NCBI GenBank assembly: GCA_934167465.1
Contig: CAKPKR010000001.1
Span: forward strand, 186,001 to 250,000
Length of the DNA stretch: 64,000 nucleotides
Origin: an uncultured Bacilli bacterium
GTDB taxonomy: Bacteria; Bacillota_I; Bacilli_A; RF39; UBA660
Reading direction: 5' to 3'
Shown: in pieces, positions 35,114-42,709 of the stretch
Position numbering within the stretch: position 1 is the stretch's first letter
Layout: the number at the start of each line of letters is the position of its first letter
The notes under the pieces: model-generated
What the model saw: the letters and a program-made list of their open reading frames with translations, nothing else
Databases searched by the model: none
What the model was told of the DNA's origin: nothing
Made by a program: the position numbers and the translations under genes

Positions 35114-35199
35114 CAAAAAAAGACAACTGCATACAGTCGCCTTTACTCATAATTGTACAAATACATTATATCATTGTTTGTATGTGAAAAATGTGAAAG
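35114..35199 (-). promoter_or_regulatory. Phage late promoter cassette 3 with leader terminator (packaging genes)
   Basis: On the minus strand TTCACA copies at 35192-35197 and 35183-35188 precede TATAAT (35165-35170) by 12 bases. A GGCGACTG/CAGTTGTC hairpin and seven T residues follow (35114-35142). Confidence 0.72.
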
Positions 35200-35202
35200 T
35201 TT

Positions 35203-35376
35203 TTAACTAAAATTAAATAGATTTAATTGTTTTTGTTCTTTTTTTATTATTTTTTGACTATTTTTAATATTTAACTTTTTATAACATTCAGAACATAAAC
35301 ATTTATTATCAAAACTTTTTAAATAGTCGAATTTATTACAAATATCACATTGGTCTTTAAAACTATTTTTATTCAT
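35203..35376 (-). CDS. Small zinc-finger-like phage protein
   Basis: A 57-codon frame with CDICNKF and CLCSECYK, that is two CxxC pairs about 18 residues apart, plus a Lys-rich tail. It starts 3 bases after the stop of the upstream gene and ends just before cassette 3. It is probably a DNA-binding or structural zinc ribbon; no family is assigned. Confidence 0.65.
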   Translation of the reverse strand: MNKNSFKDQCDICNKFDYLKSFDNKCLCSECYKKLNIKNSQKIIKKEQKQLNLFNFS

Positions 35377-35379
35377 TAT

Positions 35380-35712
35380 TTAACAACTTCTAGCATATAT
35401 AACAATCGCTTTTTGTTTAAAATATTTATCTGCTTCTGTATGCATTGCCATTTCAAATTCATCATCTTCTAAATCTAAATATTCTGCATCACCATCATGA
35501 ATATCACATAAATATTCTGTCATTTCATCTTTATCTAAGAATATTCTATCTTCATATTCATAAATATAACAAATAGAACAAGATAACTTTGATAAATACA
35601 AATATCTAAACTCATCGGTTAATTCATCAGTTGCACACATACAAACAACATCTAAATTAGGATTATTTTTTATTAATTTTAATAAATCTTGTTTAAATTC
35701 ATTAGATTTCAT
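35380..35712 (-). CDS. Hypothetical acidic phage protein
   Basis: The 110-residue acidic protein has several Cys residues near its middle (CMCATDE, CSICYIYEYED) and no recognised domain. It overlaps the upstream gene by 11 bases and is part of the leftward early operon. Confidence 0.6.
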   Translation of the reverse strand: MKSNEFKQDLLKLIKNNPNLDVVCMCATDELTDEFRYLYLSKLSCSICYIYEYEDRIFLDKDEMTEYLCDIHDGDAEYLDLEDDEFEMAMHTEADKYFKQKAIVIYARSC

Positions 35713-36088
35713 CTGTTACCTCCTTTAATTTATCTAATACAACTTGTAATTCAATATATGTTTCAGTAAATAATCTATCTTTATAACTACTATTTTCTAC
35801 TCCCATTTCATAATTATCAGAGTTTTTTAATTTAGTTTTTATAGCATTAATTAGTTGATTTACAATTTCTTTTTGCTTTATATTTTTGTTTTTTTCTTCT
35901 CTATACCATTTTTGATAATCTAAATATTCCTTTTTTAAAATTTTATATTTTTCATCTTCTGCGACAAGCACCACCTCATCAGTAGTTTTATTTTTACAAT
36001 AAATGCATCCATCATTTAAATAAAATTCTAAATATTTTGCATTTTTAATATCAACAATGTCAATCATATTTCTAATTCCAATCATCAT
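35702..36088 (-). CDS. Hypothetical phage protein
   Basis: The 128-residue protein has a beta-rich start (DIKNAKYLEFYLNDGCIYC) and a helical second half. No family was recognised. It is tightly overlapped with both neighbours, which supports it being translated. Confidence 0.58.
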   Translation of the reverse strand: MMIGIRNMIDIVDIKNAKYLEFYLNDGCIYCKNKTTDEVVLVAEDEKYKILKKEYLDYQKWYREEKNKNIKQKEIVNQLINAIKTKLKNSDNYEMGVENSSYKDRLFTETYIELQVVLDKLKEVTDEI

Positions 36089-36347
36089 CTGTCATATTTT
36101 TTAATTTTTTTAGTATATAGTTTATTTCAATCTTTTGTAAATTTATTAAATGATTTAAACTGTCGCCTTTATGCCAATCAAGGAATAGTGTATAATTTTG
36201 ATATTTTTTTGGTTTTAAATACAAATAACACATACCATTTTTTTCTTCTTCAAATTTTATATCTAAATTAAATCTTAAAACAATTTCTCTTTTTAAATTT
36301 CTCTTAAATAATTCATTAAAATAATTATTTAGAATTTTTGTTATCAT
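36072..36347 (-). CDS. Hypothetical phage protein
   Basis: The 91-residue protein (MITKILNNYFNELFKRNL, with LYLKPKKYQNYTLFLDWHKG) is not recognised. It overlaps both neighbours by more than 15 bases. Confidence 0.55.
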   Translation of the reverse strand: MITKILNNYFNELFKRNLKREIVLRFNLDIKFEEEKNGMCYLYLKPKKYQNYTLFLDWHKGDSLNHLINLQKIEINYILKKLKNMTDDDWN

Positions 36348-36558
36348 CCTTTACACCATCCTCTACTTCATCAGTCATCAATCTATAAACTGCAACTATT
36401 TCTGAAAAATCTATTCCTATTATTTTGTTTTCTGTAATTCCTTTTGCTTCATAACTGCTTATCATACCATTTCCAGTTAATTGGTTGGTGTTTGAAGAAA
36501 ATTCTTTACATTTCATATCAATTTCTTTACCATTTTTTAAAACAAATCTAATTGTCAT
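36325..36558 (-). CDS. Hypothetical phage protein
   Basis: The 77-residue protein reads MTIRFVLKNGKEIDMKCKEF and later IIGIDFSEIVAVYRLMTD. The form FxLKNGxExxxK...I...ISAVYR is common in small Bacillota phage proteins of unknown function. It starts inside the end of the upstream gene. Confidence 0.6.
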   Translation of the reverse strand: MTIRFVLKNGKEIDMKCKEFSSNTNQLTGNGMISSYEAKGITENKIIGIDFSEIVAVYRLMTDEVEDGVKDDNKNSK

Positions 36559-36871
36559 TTTCTTCCTCCTTTAAAGTTAAAATTTTATTTAATTCTTTTA
36601 TTGCACTATTAATACCATAAATTAACTCTTGTTTTCTAGGATAACCACTTCTTGCATTATATAAACTCTGTCTTGCTTGAAACATAACTTTAACAATATC
36701 ACCTTTTTCAGTATTCAATAACTTTTCATAAGATAATTTAACCTGTTCTAACTCTCTATACATTTGACCAATTCTTAGTATTAAATAATAATCTTCAATA
36801 TTATCAAAATCATCTGCTATTTTTTCCTTGTAGTTATCAATAAACTCTTTCACATCACTATATTTTTCCAA
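36548..36871 (-). CDS. Hypothetical helical phage protein
   Basis: A TTG at 36871 is preceded by GGAGG at a spacing of 9, giving 107 residues; an upstream TTG in the same frame has no such site. The protein is helical (YYLILRIGQMYRELEQVKLS, then INSAIKELNKILTL) with no recognised family. It is the first gene after a 196-bp intergenic stretch that may carry a promoter. Confidence 0.55.
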   Translation of the reverse strand: MEKYSDVKEFIDNYKEKIADDFDNIEDYYLILRIGQMYRELEQVKLSYEKLLNTEKGDIVKVMFQARQSLYNARSGYPRKQELIYGINSAIKELNKILTLKEEENDN

Positions 36872-36899
36872 TATTTCAAACCTCCAATCGAATATATAG

Positions 36900-36933
36900 G
36901 AATTTAACAAAATGACATAATTCTGTTAAATTC
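36900..36933. promoter_or_regulatory. Inverted repeat in the early-region intergenic stretch
   Basis: GAATTTAACA and TGTTAAATTC form a perfect 10-bp inverted repeat with a 14-bp centre. A second one (TTTCCT/AGGAAA) lies about 60 bp upstream near a TATAAA-type -10. They may be operators for the leftward transcript. Confidence 0.35.
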
Positions 36934-37067
36934 ATATTTTTATATTAAAATCTTAATTTTACCTAGATTTTATAATCATTTTCCTGATGTTAGGAAAGTG
37001 TTATTTTTTTATTGAATTTACAACTTTTCATTTTGTAAAATTGTATAGGTTTAAGTGAAGTGATATG

Positions 37068-37412
37068 CTATTGCATACCACCACTTATATATTTATCTTT
37101 TTGTTCTAATTTTACATTAGTATCAATATTTATATTCAATGTTATTTTGCTTAATTCATCAATTATAATGTTTACTGACTTTCTATCTTGTTGCTTTTCT
37201 TTTAATGGCTTGTATTTTAATTGTGCAAATGCTAAACCAACTAATTTAATATTTCTTTCTTTTAATTCAATATAATTTTGATTATTAAGTTGAAAAGTCC
37301 CAACCGTATATAAAAAACAATTCTTTCTTCCTTGCATAGCATTTGTTAATTCAAAATTATTATGTATTGGTCTTAATTGACCACCTAAAACATCATCATC
37401 AATATATTTCAT
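37068..37412 (-). CDS. Hypothetical phage protein
   Basis: The 114-residue protein (MKYIDDDVLGGQLRPIHNNF, then ELSKITLNINIDTNVKL) was not recognised. It starts 2 bases after the stop of the tyrosine recombinase-like gene and is followed by the 196-bp intergenic stretch. Confidence 0.55.
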   Translation of the reverse strand: MKYIDDDVLGGQLRPIHNNFELTNAMQGRKNCFLYTVGTFQLNNQNYIELKERNIKLVGLAFAQLKYKPLKEKQQDRKSVNIIIDELSKITLNINIDTNVKLEQKDKYISGGMQ

Positions 37413-37413
37413 A

Positions 37414-38043
37414 TCAACTGCCTAAATAAAAGTTCTTTCTTTTTTCATTTTTATCATCTGTATTCCAACAAATGTATAAAAGTGTTACTCTTTCGCTAGA
37501 ATGATTTAACATTTCTTTCAAGCCAATAATATCACCTGTTTTTTCATAATATTGCCTAGCAAAGTATTTTCTTAACGAGTGGCATCCAACAGGATATGAC
37601 ACTTTAACTGCATCAGCAAGTTGTTTTATTACCTGCCATGCTCTTTGCCGAGTAATTGGTTTATTTACACCTTTTCTGCTTTTAAATAAGTATTCACCAT
37701 CTATTAACTCATTTCTATTAATATAGCCTTGAATATCCTTGTATAGTGATGGATGCAGTTCAAACGACTGTTCCTTATTAGTTTTAAATTCTCTTGTATA
37801 AACACCACCATTTTTAAAATTATCAACTCTTAATTGAAGTATATCTTCTATTCTAAAAGCCAAATTCATTCCAATAACTAAAATCATATAATTTCTATCC
37901 CATAAATACCTTTGTTCTTCATTATTGTCTAATTCTGCTTGATTTCTTGTTTTTTTACATAATACAAGCATATTATTAATATCATGTGCCTCAAATGGTC
38001 TTACAGTCTTTCTACCAAAGTTTACTCTAAATGTTCTACTCAT
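37414..38043 (-). CDS. Second tyrosine recombinase (catalytic domain only)
   Basis: The 209-residue protein has the catalytic set of tyrosine recombinases: Arg in LAFRIEDILQLR, the HxxR box in CHSLRKYFARQYY, the His in LNHSSERVTLLY and the likely nucleophile Tyr in LLYICW. It lacks the arm-binding and most of the core-binding domain of the integrase at 43770. Similar short recombinases occur in middle regions of Bacillota phages. Its substrate is unknown; resolution of genome multimers or inversion are possibilities. Confidence 0.85.
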   Translation of the reverse strand: MSRTFRVNFGRKTVRPFEAHDINNMLVLCKKTRNQAELDNNEEQRYLWDRNYMILVIGMNLAFRIEDILQLRVDNFKNGGVYTREFKTNKEQSFELHPSLYKDIQGYINRNELIDGEYLFKSRKGVNKPITRQRAWQVIKQLADAVKVSYPVGCHSLRKYFARQYYEKTGDIIGLKEMLNHSSERVTLLYICWNTDDKNEKRKNFYLGS

Positions 38044-38056
38044 AAGCAGTCCTCAT

Positions 38057-38326
38057 TTAATCAATCTTATAGCAGATATTTTGCCATTTTTTGTAAGCAT
38101 CAAGATATAGTTCTTTTTTATCACCGTTATATGTAAATTCATAATACATTCCATCTGATAATGTTGTACTTAATAATGCCTTATTATTTTGTAATGTTTT
38201 ACAACTCCAAACTACAAATACACAATCTTTTGTAATATTTATTAAATCATCACTTTTATCCAAATTAGAGTTCACATATTCAACTAATTTTGATACACAT
38301 AAATCAATAAATTCGTTATTCTTCAT
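38057..38326 (-). CDS. Hypothetical phage protein
   Basis: From the second ATG (GAGGTG 7 bases upstream) the protein has 89 residues: KNNEFIDLCVSKLVEYVNSN, then GMYYEFTYNGDKKELYLDAY. No family was recognised. It overlaps the upstream frame by 11 bases. Confidence 0.55.
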   Translation of the reverse strand: MKNNEFIDLCVSKLVEYVNSNLDKSDDLINITKDCVFVVWSCKTLQNNKALLSTTLSDGMYYEFTYNGDKKELYLDAYKKWQNICYKID

Positions 38327-38609
38327 CAACATTCACCTCTTTTACTATAAAATCATCACCATATACACTATTTATTTCATCGCATAATCTTTGTGCTTCT
38401 ATTGAAGTATTAAAATATAACAATTCTAATTTTTCATTAATATCTTTGTCTTTAAATATATATGGTTCTAGTGGATAGCAACTTCTATATATACGATGCT
38501 TCCCAATATCGGTAGAATAATATAATGCTCTTTCACCACTCATGCCTAAACTTTCACCTTTTATATTAAATTGTTCTTTACTTGGTGCTAAACAAATGTA
38601 TTTAACCAT
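38316..38609 (-). CDS. Hypothetical phage protein
   Basis: The start at 38609 follows GGGGAGG at a spacing of 9. The 97-residue product (MVKYICLAPSKEQFNIKGES, then SIEAQRLCDEINSVYGDDF) has no recognised domain. Confidence 0.55.
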   Translation of the reverse strand: MVKYICLAPSKEQFNIKGESLGMSGERALYYSTDIGKHRIYRSCYPLEPYIFKDKDINEKLELLYFNTSIEAQRLCDEINSVYGDDFIVKEVNVDEE

Positions 38610-38847
38610 TTTGTTCAACCTCCCCAGTTTCAAAGTTTATTTTCATTTGGTTTTCATCAACATTTTCTTTTGGAATATATTTTAATAATTGCAAAGGTGT
38701 TTCTAATGGAATATCATGGGTTGACATATAGTCCTTTATTTGCATTGCCAATTCTTTTTCAGTATTTTTTAGTTTAAATAATTTTTTTACTGCTTTTTCT
38801 ATATATGTTGGAACATTTACATATTCCATTTCTTTATCTTCTATCAT
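38602..38847 (-). CDS. Hypothetical phage protein
   Basis: The 81-residue protein is helical (TYIEKAVKKLFKLKNTEKEL) with a loop (TPLQLLKYIPKENVDENQM). It was not recognised. Its stop overlaps the next start. Confidence 0.55.
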   Translation of the reverse strand: MIEDKEMEYVNVPTYIEKAVKKLFKLKNTEKELAMQIKDYMSTHDIPLETPLQLLKYIPKENVDENQMKINFETGEVEQNG

Positions 38848-39047
38848 TTTTCATACCTCCAATATTTTTTACAACTTTCATCTTGAAAAAACTCATTTAA
38901 TGGTAAATTACTGCATCTATAATCATTAGCAAAGTCTATTGCTTCATAAATTATTAAACAAGTAATCGCAAAGAACAATAATATTCCTATTGCTATACCA
39001 ATGTTTTTAATCTTATTCTTCTTTTCCATGCTTAGGTTCATATTCAA
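38844..39047 (-). CDS. Small membrane protein of the phage early region
   Basis: The 67-residue protein has one hydrophobic segment (IGIAIGILLFFAITCLIIY) and a short tail with two Cys. It overlaps the MazG-like gene end by 35 bases, and an internal ATG (MEKKNK) is an alternative start. Its function is unknown. Confidence 0.5.
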   Translation of the reverse strand: MNMNLSMEKKNKIKNIGIAIGILLFFAITCLIIYEAIDFANDYRCSNLPLNEFFQDESCKKYWRYEK

Positions 39048-39369
39048 TCCTTTCTAGTTGTCTATCAACTTTATTTTTCATGATTGCTTTTATATCTTCT
39101 GTTGGAATATCATAATATAACTGAAATTGCTTTAACATAACCATAACATCTGCAATTTCTTCTTTGATATGTTCTTTTGAGTAATCAACATTTTTTATAT
39201 TTAGTAATGGTGCTACTGCATTAGTTATTCCTATGGCAATACTTTCTATTACCCCTGTATTTCTTCTTTTTATAATTGCCTCATTTAATTCAAATACTTC
39301 ACTTTGAAAATATTTCAATTGTTTATCCATGCCATAATGATTTATAATCTTTCTTAATTTTTCATTCAT
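39013..39369 (-). CDS. MazG-like nucleotide pyrophosphohydrolase
   Basis: The 118-residue protein has the MazG fold signature: FQSEVFELNEAI (ExxE helix) and then HIKEEIADVMVMLKQFQLYY (ExxD helix). These enzymes hydrolyse NTPs or related alarmones and are often phage-encoded to adjust host nucleotide pools. It overlaps the upstream gene by 8 bases. Confidence 0.8.
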   Translation of the reverse strand: MNEKLRKIINHYGMDKQLKYFQSEVFELNEAIIKRRNTGVIESIAIGITNAVAPLLNIKNVDYSKEHIKEEIADVMVMLKQFQLYYDIPTEDIKAIMKNKVDRQLERIEYEPKHGKEE

Positions 39370-39775
39370 TTATTTTTCCTCCTTTTTTCATTTCTAGCAT
39401 TAAATCTATTTTAAATTTATCTTTTGCATTTCTATAATATATTGATTTATATACCTCTAAATCAAATCTATATCCATCTATAAAGAAATCAGATGGCTCT
39501 AAATCAATAAATTTTATACCTTTATTTTTTACTCGATATATTAATTTTATTTGACCATAAACAAACTTAAATTCCTTAGATGTCGGTAGATTTATTGAAT
39601 ACTCACCATTTTCAACATTCAAATAAGTATCTTTAAATTTGAATATGACAAATTTATATGCTTGTGGACAATATTTTTTTAAAGCCCTCAATTTTTTAGT
39701 GAATTCATTATCACTATTATTAGAAAGTGAATTATTAAAATTATCTTGATATACTTTCGACATTATCAACCTCAT
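39362..39775 (-). CDS. Hypothetical phage protein
   Basis: The 137-residue protein is mixed alpha/beta with a region KFKDTYLNVENGEYSINLP and then FKFVYGQIKLIYRVKNKGIK. No family was recognised. It overlaps the upstream gene by 35 bases; an internal ATG (MSKVYQ) near 39763 may be the real start. Confidence 0.5.
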   Translation of the reverse strand: MRLIMSKVYQDNFNNSLSNNSDNEFTKKLRALKKYCPQAYKFVIFKFKDTYLNVENGEYSINLPTSKEFKFVYGQIKLIYRVKNKGIKFIDLEPSDFFIDGYRFDLEVYKSIYYRNAKDKFKIDLMLEMKKGGKINE

Positions 39776-40010
39776 TGCTTAAACCTTTTGATAATATTCT
39801 TTTTAAAATATCTTTATCATCTTTGAAACATAGTGTTTTTTTATCTAAGTATTCATAAGCCTCTTTAATAATATTAAATAAACGATTTACCTCTCTATCA
39901 AAATCACATATTATTTTTTCATACTGCTTATTTTCAATTTCTACTTTTTCTAATCTTGCTAATTTCTGAACAGTTTCAATACTCAAAATCTCACTTTCCA
40001 TCAGTATCAC
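39741..40010 (-). CDS. Hypothetical phage protein
   Basis: The 89-residue helical protein (VQKLARLEKVEIENKQYEKI, then RLFNIIKEAYEYLDKKTLCF) was not recognised. Confidence 0.5.
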   Translation of the reverse strand: MILMESEILSIETVQKLARLEKVEIENKQYEKIICDFDREVNRLFNIIKEAYEYLDKKTLCFKDDKDILKRILSKGLSNEVDNVESISR

Positions 40011-40239
40011 CCTTTAACAATGCTTTTAGAGTTTTGACTTTACTTCTCAAATTTTTATTTTCTTTTTTTACTCTATCTAATTCTTGGGGTTCTCTTAATT
40101 TATCCATGAATATTTTATATAATTCATCTTTTATTGTTTGTTCTAAAACAGAGTTTTCTAATTCAAGAGTATTTATCTTTTTAATTAGTTGAAATTTGTC
40201 TAATCTAAACAAATCAATTGCTCTTTTTATTTTTATCAT
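39991..40239 (-). CDS. Coiled-coil phage protein
   Basis: The 82-residue protein is mostly coiled coil (LIKKINTLELENSVLEQTI, then KKENKNLRSKVKTLKALL). It lies between the ArpU-like activator and further small genes, overlapping both. Its function is unknown. Confidence 0.52.
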   Translation of the reverse strand: MIKIKRAIDLFRLDKFQLIKKINTLELENSVLEQTIKDELYKIFMDKLREPQELDRVKKENKNLRSKVKTLKALLKGDTDGK

Positions 40240-40639
40240 CTGATGCAGACCTCCCTTTTAAATATTTTTTTAATTTGTAGTATGGGGTTGACCTATCAGC
40301 AATAATATCTTTGCTTACTTCTTTCCATGTTTTACCCTCTAAAAATCTTTTTCTAATAATAATGCGAATTTCACCATCTTCAACAGTATTTAGAAATTCT
40401 TCTATTTTAGTTGCCTCATCAAGCAACTTATCCTTTTTATTTTCTAATGTTGTTTTTAATTTTGCTAATTTTATTCCTATTCTTTCAGTAGGATTGCTAT
40501 TATTACCACTTGACATCATCGGCATACCTGTAATTTTGGAAGAACCAATTATTGTAGTTTCAATTTCTTCGATATTATCTTTTATTTGTTGAATTTCTAT
40601 TTTTAAATTGTAATATTTAGATAATTCATGTATTGTCAT
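40214..40639 (-). CDS. ArpU/RinA-like late transcription regulator (sigma-region-4-like)
   Basis: The 141-residue protein has an N-terminal coiled coil (YNLKIEIQQIKDNIEEIET) and a C-terminal helix-turn-helix (EIRIIIRKRFLEGKTWKEVS, then DRSTPYYKLKKYLKG), the pattern of DUF1492/ArpU-type late activators in Bacillota phages. It is the best candidate to recognise the three TTCACA promoter cassettes. That link is inference. Confidence 0.72.
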   Translation of the reverse strand: MTIHELSKYYNLKIEIQQIKDNIEEIETTIIGSSKITGMPMMSSGNNSNPTERIGIKLAKLKTTLENKKDKLLDEATKIEEFLNTVEDGEIRIIIRKRFLEGKTWKEVSKDIIADRSTPYYKLKKYLKGRSASDDKNKKSN

Positions 40640-41484
40640 AATGTTCCTCCTTTTTTATCAGCACCAATCATTTCTGTTCTGTTTTTATTTAATTTATTAT
40701 ACTTTTTTGCTTCTTCTAATGTTTTGACACCCATGTTATGCCAATTCTCTAAAATTTGTAATCCATATCCAATTGGATTGTTAATCGGAGCAGTTTCATC
40801 ATCAAAATCAAAATTCATAACATTTCTGTCATAAGGTATCATTAAACCATTTTTGATAACTTCAAACGACATTCCATCATTCAAATATTTAATAATAGTA
40901 GATTGATTACCTTTGTCTTTAATTTCAAATCTTTCAAAAAAATCTAAAAGTTCGGCATCGCTAACACTAACACTAACACTATTATTTATATCTTTATTAT
41001 CTATATCTCTATACTCTATACTCTTATCTCTATACTCTTGTCGGACAATGTCCTCTTTGTTGTCCCCTACATTGTCCTCACTAGAATTACATCCTAGTTT
41101 TTTATGATTTTCACGATATATTCTCTTTTTTTCTGCCCATTTTGACTCACTACCAACCATATCTTCATAATTTGATATTTTCAAAACACCATCTTGTTCT
41201 TCTTCATAAATTAAACCTAATCTTTTATATAAAGACATTGCAACATTAACTGTATCAATATCAAAGTATTTACAATCTCTAACAATTTTATCTGCATTAT
41301 ATGGAATAATAATTTCACCCATTTTAGTTTCTAACCTGCCATTATTATTAGCAGTGCTTAAACATAGCATTTGATACAAAACTACATATTCAGCACCGTT
41401 TTTTTGAGAAAGTAGAAAATCTATATCCTCTCTATTGAAAAAATTAGTTTTTAATTTAATCCAATAAAATCTGTTATTAGACAT
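40636..41484 (-). CDS. Phage replisome organiser (DnaD-like replication initiator)
   Basis: About 282 residues. The N-terminus FYWIKLKTNFFNREDIDFLL is the signature of the phage replisome organiser family, with a winged helix through RLGLIYEEEQDGVLKISNYE. The C-terminal part (FERFEIKDKGNQSTIIKYL, then NNPIGYGLQILENW) is a DnaB/DnaD-type domain. A linker has the repeat SVSVSVS, encoded by a short GTTAGT tandem repeat. It starts replication by loading the host helicase. Confidence 0.85.
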   Translation of the reverse strand: MSNNRFYWIKLKTNFFNREDIDFLLSQKNGAEYVVLYQMLCLSTANNNGRLETKMGEIIIPYNADKIVRDCKYFDIDTVNVAMSLYKRLGLIYEEEQDGVLKISNYEDMVGSESKWAEKKRIYRENHKKLGCNSSEDNVGDNKEDIVRQEYRDKSIEYRDIDNKDINNSVSVSVSDAELLDFFERFEIKDKGNQSTIIKYLNDGMSFEVIKNGLMIPYDRNVMNFDFDDETAPINNPIGYGLQILENWHNMGVKTLEEAKKYNKLNKNRTEMIGADKKGGTL

Positions 41485-41496
41485 ATTTATCACCAT

Positions 41497-41616
41497 CTAC
41501 TTTCTCATCTGCTTTTGAATTGACTTATACATAGCAATTCCCAAAGTAACTACTACAAACACCCCTAAACTAACAAATATAATAATTCCAAAGAATTCTA
41601 ATATCTTTAATATCAT
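41497..41616 (-). CDS. Very small phage membrane protein
   Basis: A 39-codon frame (start 41616, overlapping the upstream stop as ATGA) encodes one hydrophobic segment (IIIFVSLGVFVVVTLGIAM) with a basic tail KSIQKQMRK. The overlap and upstream GAGG support translation. Its function is unknown. Confidence 0.55.
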   Translation of the reverse strand: MILKILEFFGIIIFVSLGVFVVVTLGIAMYKSIQKQMRK

Positions 41617-41858
41617 TCTTCAACCTCCTCTATATCTTTTGTAAGGCGATAGATGGCATAATTTGTTGAATGACCATACCTATTTTTGCCTTGAACCATT
41701 TCAGTTTCTATTCCAAACCCTCTTTCTCGTAAAATAAATATTATTCCTGATAATCTAGTTGCACCAAATTTTTCAATTGCTTCATAGGATGTTATATATC
41801 CTTGTTTTCTAAGTAAACCTATTACCTCTGATATTTGACTTTTACTTTTTGCAGACAT
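41613..41858 (-). CDS. Winged-helix phage protein
   Basis: The 81-residue protein is a small winged-helix domain (ISEVIGLLRKQGYITSYEAI, then FGATRLSGIIFILRERGFGI and a wing with NRYGHSTNYAIYRL). This resembles the helix-turn-helix domain found in small Bacillota phage regulators that follow the Cro-like gene. Confidence 0.7.
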   Translation of the reverse strand: MSAKSKSQISEVIGLLRKQGYITSYEAIEKFGATRLSGIIFILRERGFGIETEMVQGKNRYGHSTNYAIYRLTKDIEEVEE

Positions 41859-42057
41859 AGTATTTATCCCCCTCTTTTGTATATTTGGCAGTTATACCAT
41901 ATCCTTGTGAAGCACATTCTTTTGAAACTCTTTCAATATGTTCTTCCATTTCTCTATCAAAATAATTTCCAATTGCTACAAATAATAGAATTACAACACC
42001 TATTCCTAAACCAACTAAAAATTGTTTTACCCATGGTTTTAATCTTCTTCTAGTCAT
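41842..42057 (-). CDS. Small phage membrane protein
   Basis: The 71-residue protein has a basic start, a membrane segment (FLVGLGIGVVILLFVAIG) and an outer part with two Cys (KECASQGYG, then KYYVCKK) that could form a disulfide. It overlaps neighbours on both sides. The function, perhaps superinfection exclusion, is speculative. Confidence 0.6.
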   Translation of the reverse strand: MTRRRLKPWVKQFLVGLGIGVVILLFVAIGNYFDREMEEHIERVSKECASQGYGITAKYTKEGDKYYVCKK

Positions 42058-42238
42058 GTTGTACCTCCTTAATTCCTAAATATTGATAAAACATATCAGG
42101 ATAAATAATGTAATTCCATCTTTCTTTTACCTTTACTGCTGAACCAAATGGTAACCTCCCTGTTTGTAATCCCACTCTTATAAATTGTGGTGATTTATGC
42201 ATCAATTCTGATGCTTGTTTAATTGTTATCTTTTTCAT
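42050..42238 (-). CDS. Excisionase-like HTH protein
   Basis: The 62-residue protein (TIKQASELMHKSPQFIRVGL, then LPFGSAVKVKERWNYIIYPD) has the MerR-like HTH_17 fold of phage excisionases. Its promoter region carries the same 26-bp element as the integrase promoter (42263-42288 and 43660-43685), which suggests that both are controlled by one regulator. It is the first leftward gene after the Cro-like gene. Confidence 0.75.
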   Translation of the reverse strand: MKKITIKQASELMHKSPQFIRVGLQTGRLPFGSAVKVKERWNYIIYPDMFYQYLGIKEVQHD

Positions 42239-42262
42239 AAAAAATCCTTTCTTATAATTTGT

Positions 42263-42288
42263 TTTTGTTTCTTAGTCGACCAAGACTT
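42263..42288 (-). promoter_or_regulatory. Shared 26-bp promoter/operator element, leftward copy
   Basis: The minus strand reads AAGTCTTGGTCGACTAA followed by GAAACAAAA. It matches the plus-strand copy at 43660-43685 at 25 of 26 positions. A -35-like TCGACT and, 17 bases on, TATAAG place it in the promoter of the excisionase-like gene. Confidence 0.6.
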
Positions 42289-42523
42289 AATTAGTTTCGT
42301 TTTTCGCAACTTTTTTATTAAAAAAATATAGTTGCACTTTGCTCATAGGTTGCATAATAATTTTCATTGCTTTATCAATTTCTTCCTGTGTAAAATATGA
42401 CTGGTTATTAAACTTTTTATATAAGGTTTGTTCAGCAATTCCAAGTCTTTCTGCAAAGTCATTCAATGTCATATCTAGTTCTTTTATTCTTCCTTTTAAT
42501 TTAGAATAATTGTATTTTGCCAA
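42287..42523 (-). CDS. Cro-like XRE regulator
   Basis: The start is a TTG at 42523, 7 bases after AGGAGG; the upstream ATG in frame lies almost at the transcription start and has no ribosome-binding site. The 78-residue product has a helix-turn-helix (MTLNDFAERLGIAEQTLYKK). It is transcribed divergently from the CI-like repressor, the Cro position of lambdoid switches. Confidence 0.78.
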   Translation of the reverse strand: MAKYNYSKLKGRIKELDMTLNDFAERLGIAEQTLYKKFNNQSYFTQEEIDKAMKIIMQPMSKVQLYFFNKKVAKNETN

Positions 42524-42581
42524 GTGATTTCCTCCTTTCATTTTGAGTTGGTGTAGTTCATATTTTCGCAACTCTAACTAA

Positions 42582-42610
42582 ATTATAGTTTCTATTTTCT
42601 AAATTGTCAA
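42582..42610 (-). promoter_or_regulatory. Leftward early promoter (consensus)
   Basis: On the minus strand TTGACA, a 17-base spacer and TATAAT match the consensus exactly. It drives the Cro-like gene. TTTTTCTAAC and CGCAACTCTAAC-like repeats around it are likely repressor operators. Confidence 0.85.
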
Positions 42611-42660
42611 TACCCTATTTTAGTTTTTCTAAACTTTTTTATCTTTTTACTATATTATAG

Positions 42661-42689
42661 TTGCGTTTTTCTAACTTTTAATATATAAT
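42661..42689 (+). promoter_or_regulatory. Promoter of the CI-like repressor
   Basis: TTGCGT, a 17-base spacer and TATAAT lie 21 bases upstream of the repressor start, back to back with the leftward promoter and about 50 bp from it. Confidence 0.8.
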
Positions 42690-42709
42690 GAATATGAGGT
42701 GAATTAGTC

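Noticed and set aside
40950..41045. Short tandem repeats (CTAACA and ATCTCTATACT units)
   Set aside because: They lie in the linker of the replication protein, keep the frame and are too few for a CRISPR or a clear origin; they could be an origin but no support beyond position was seen.
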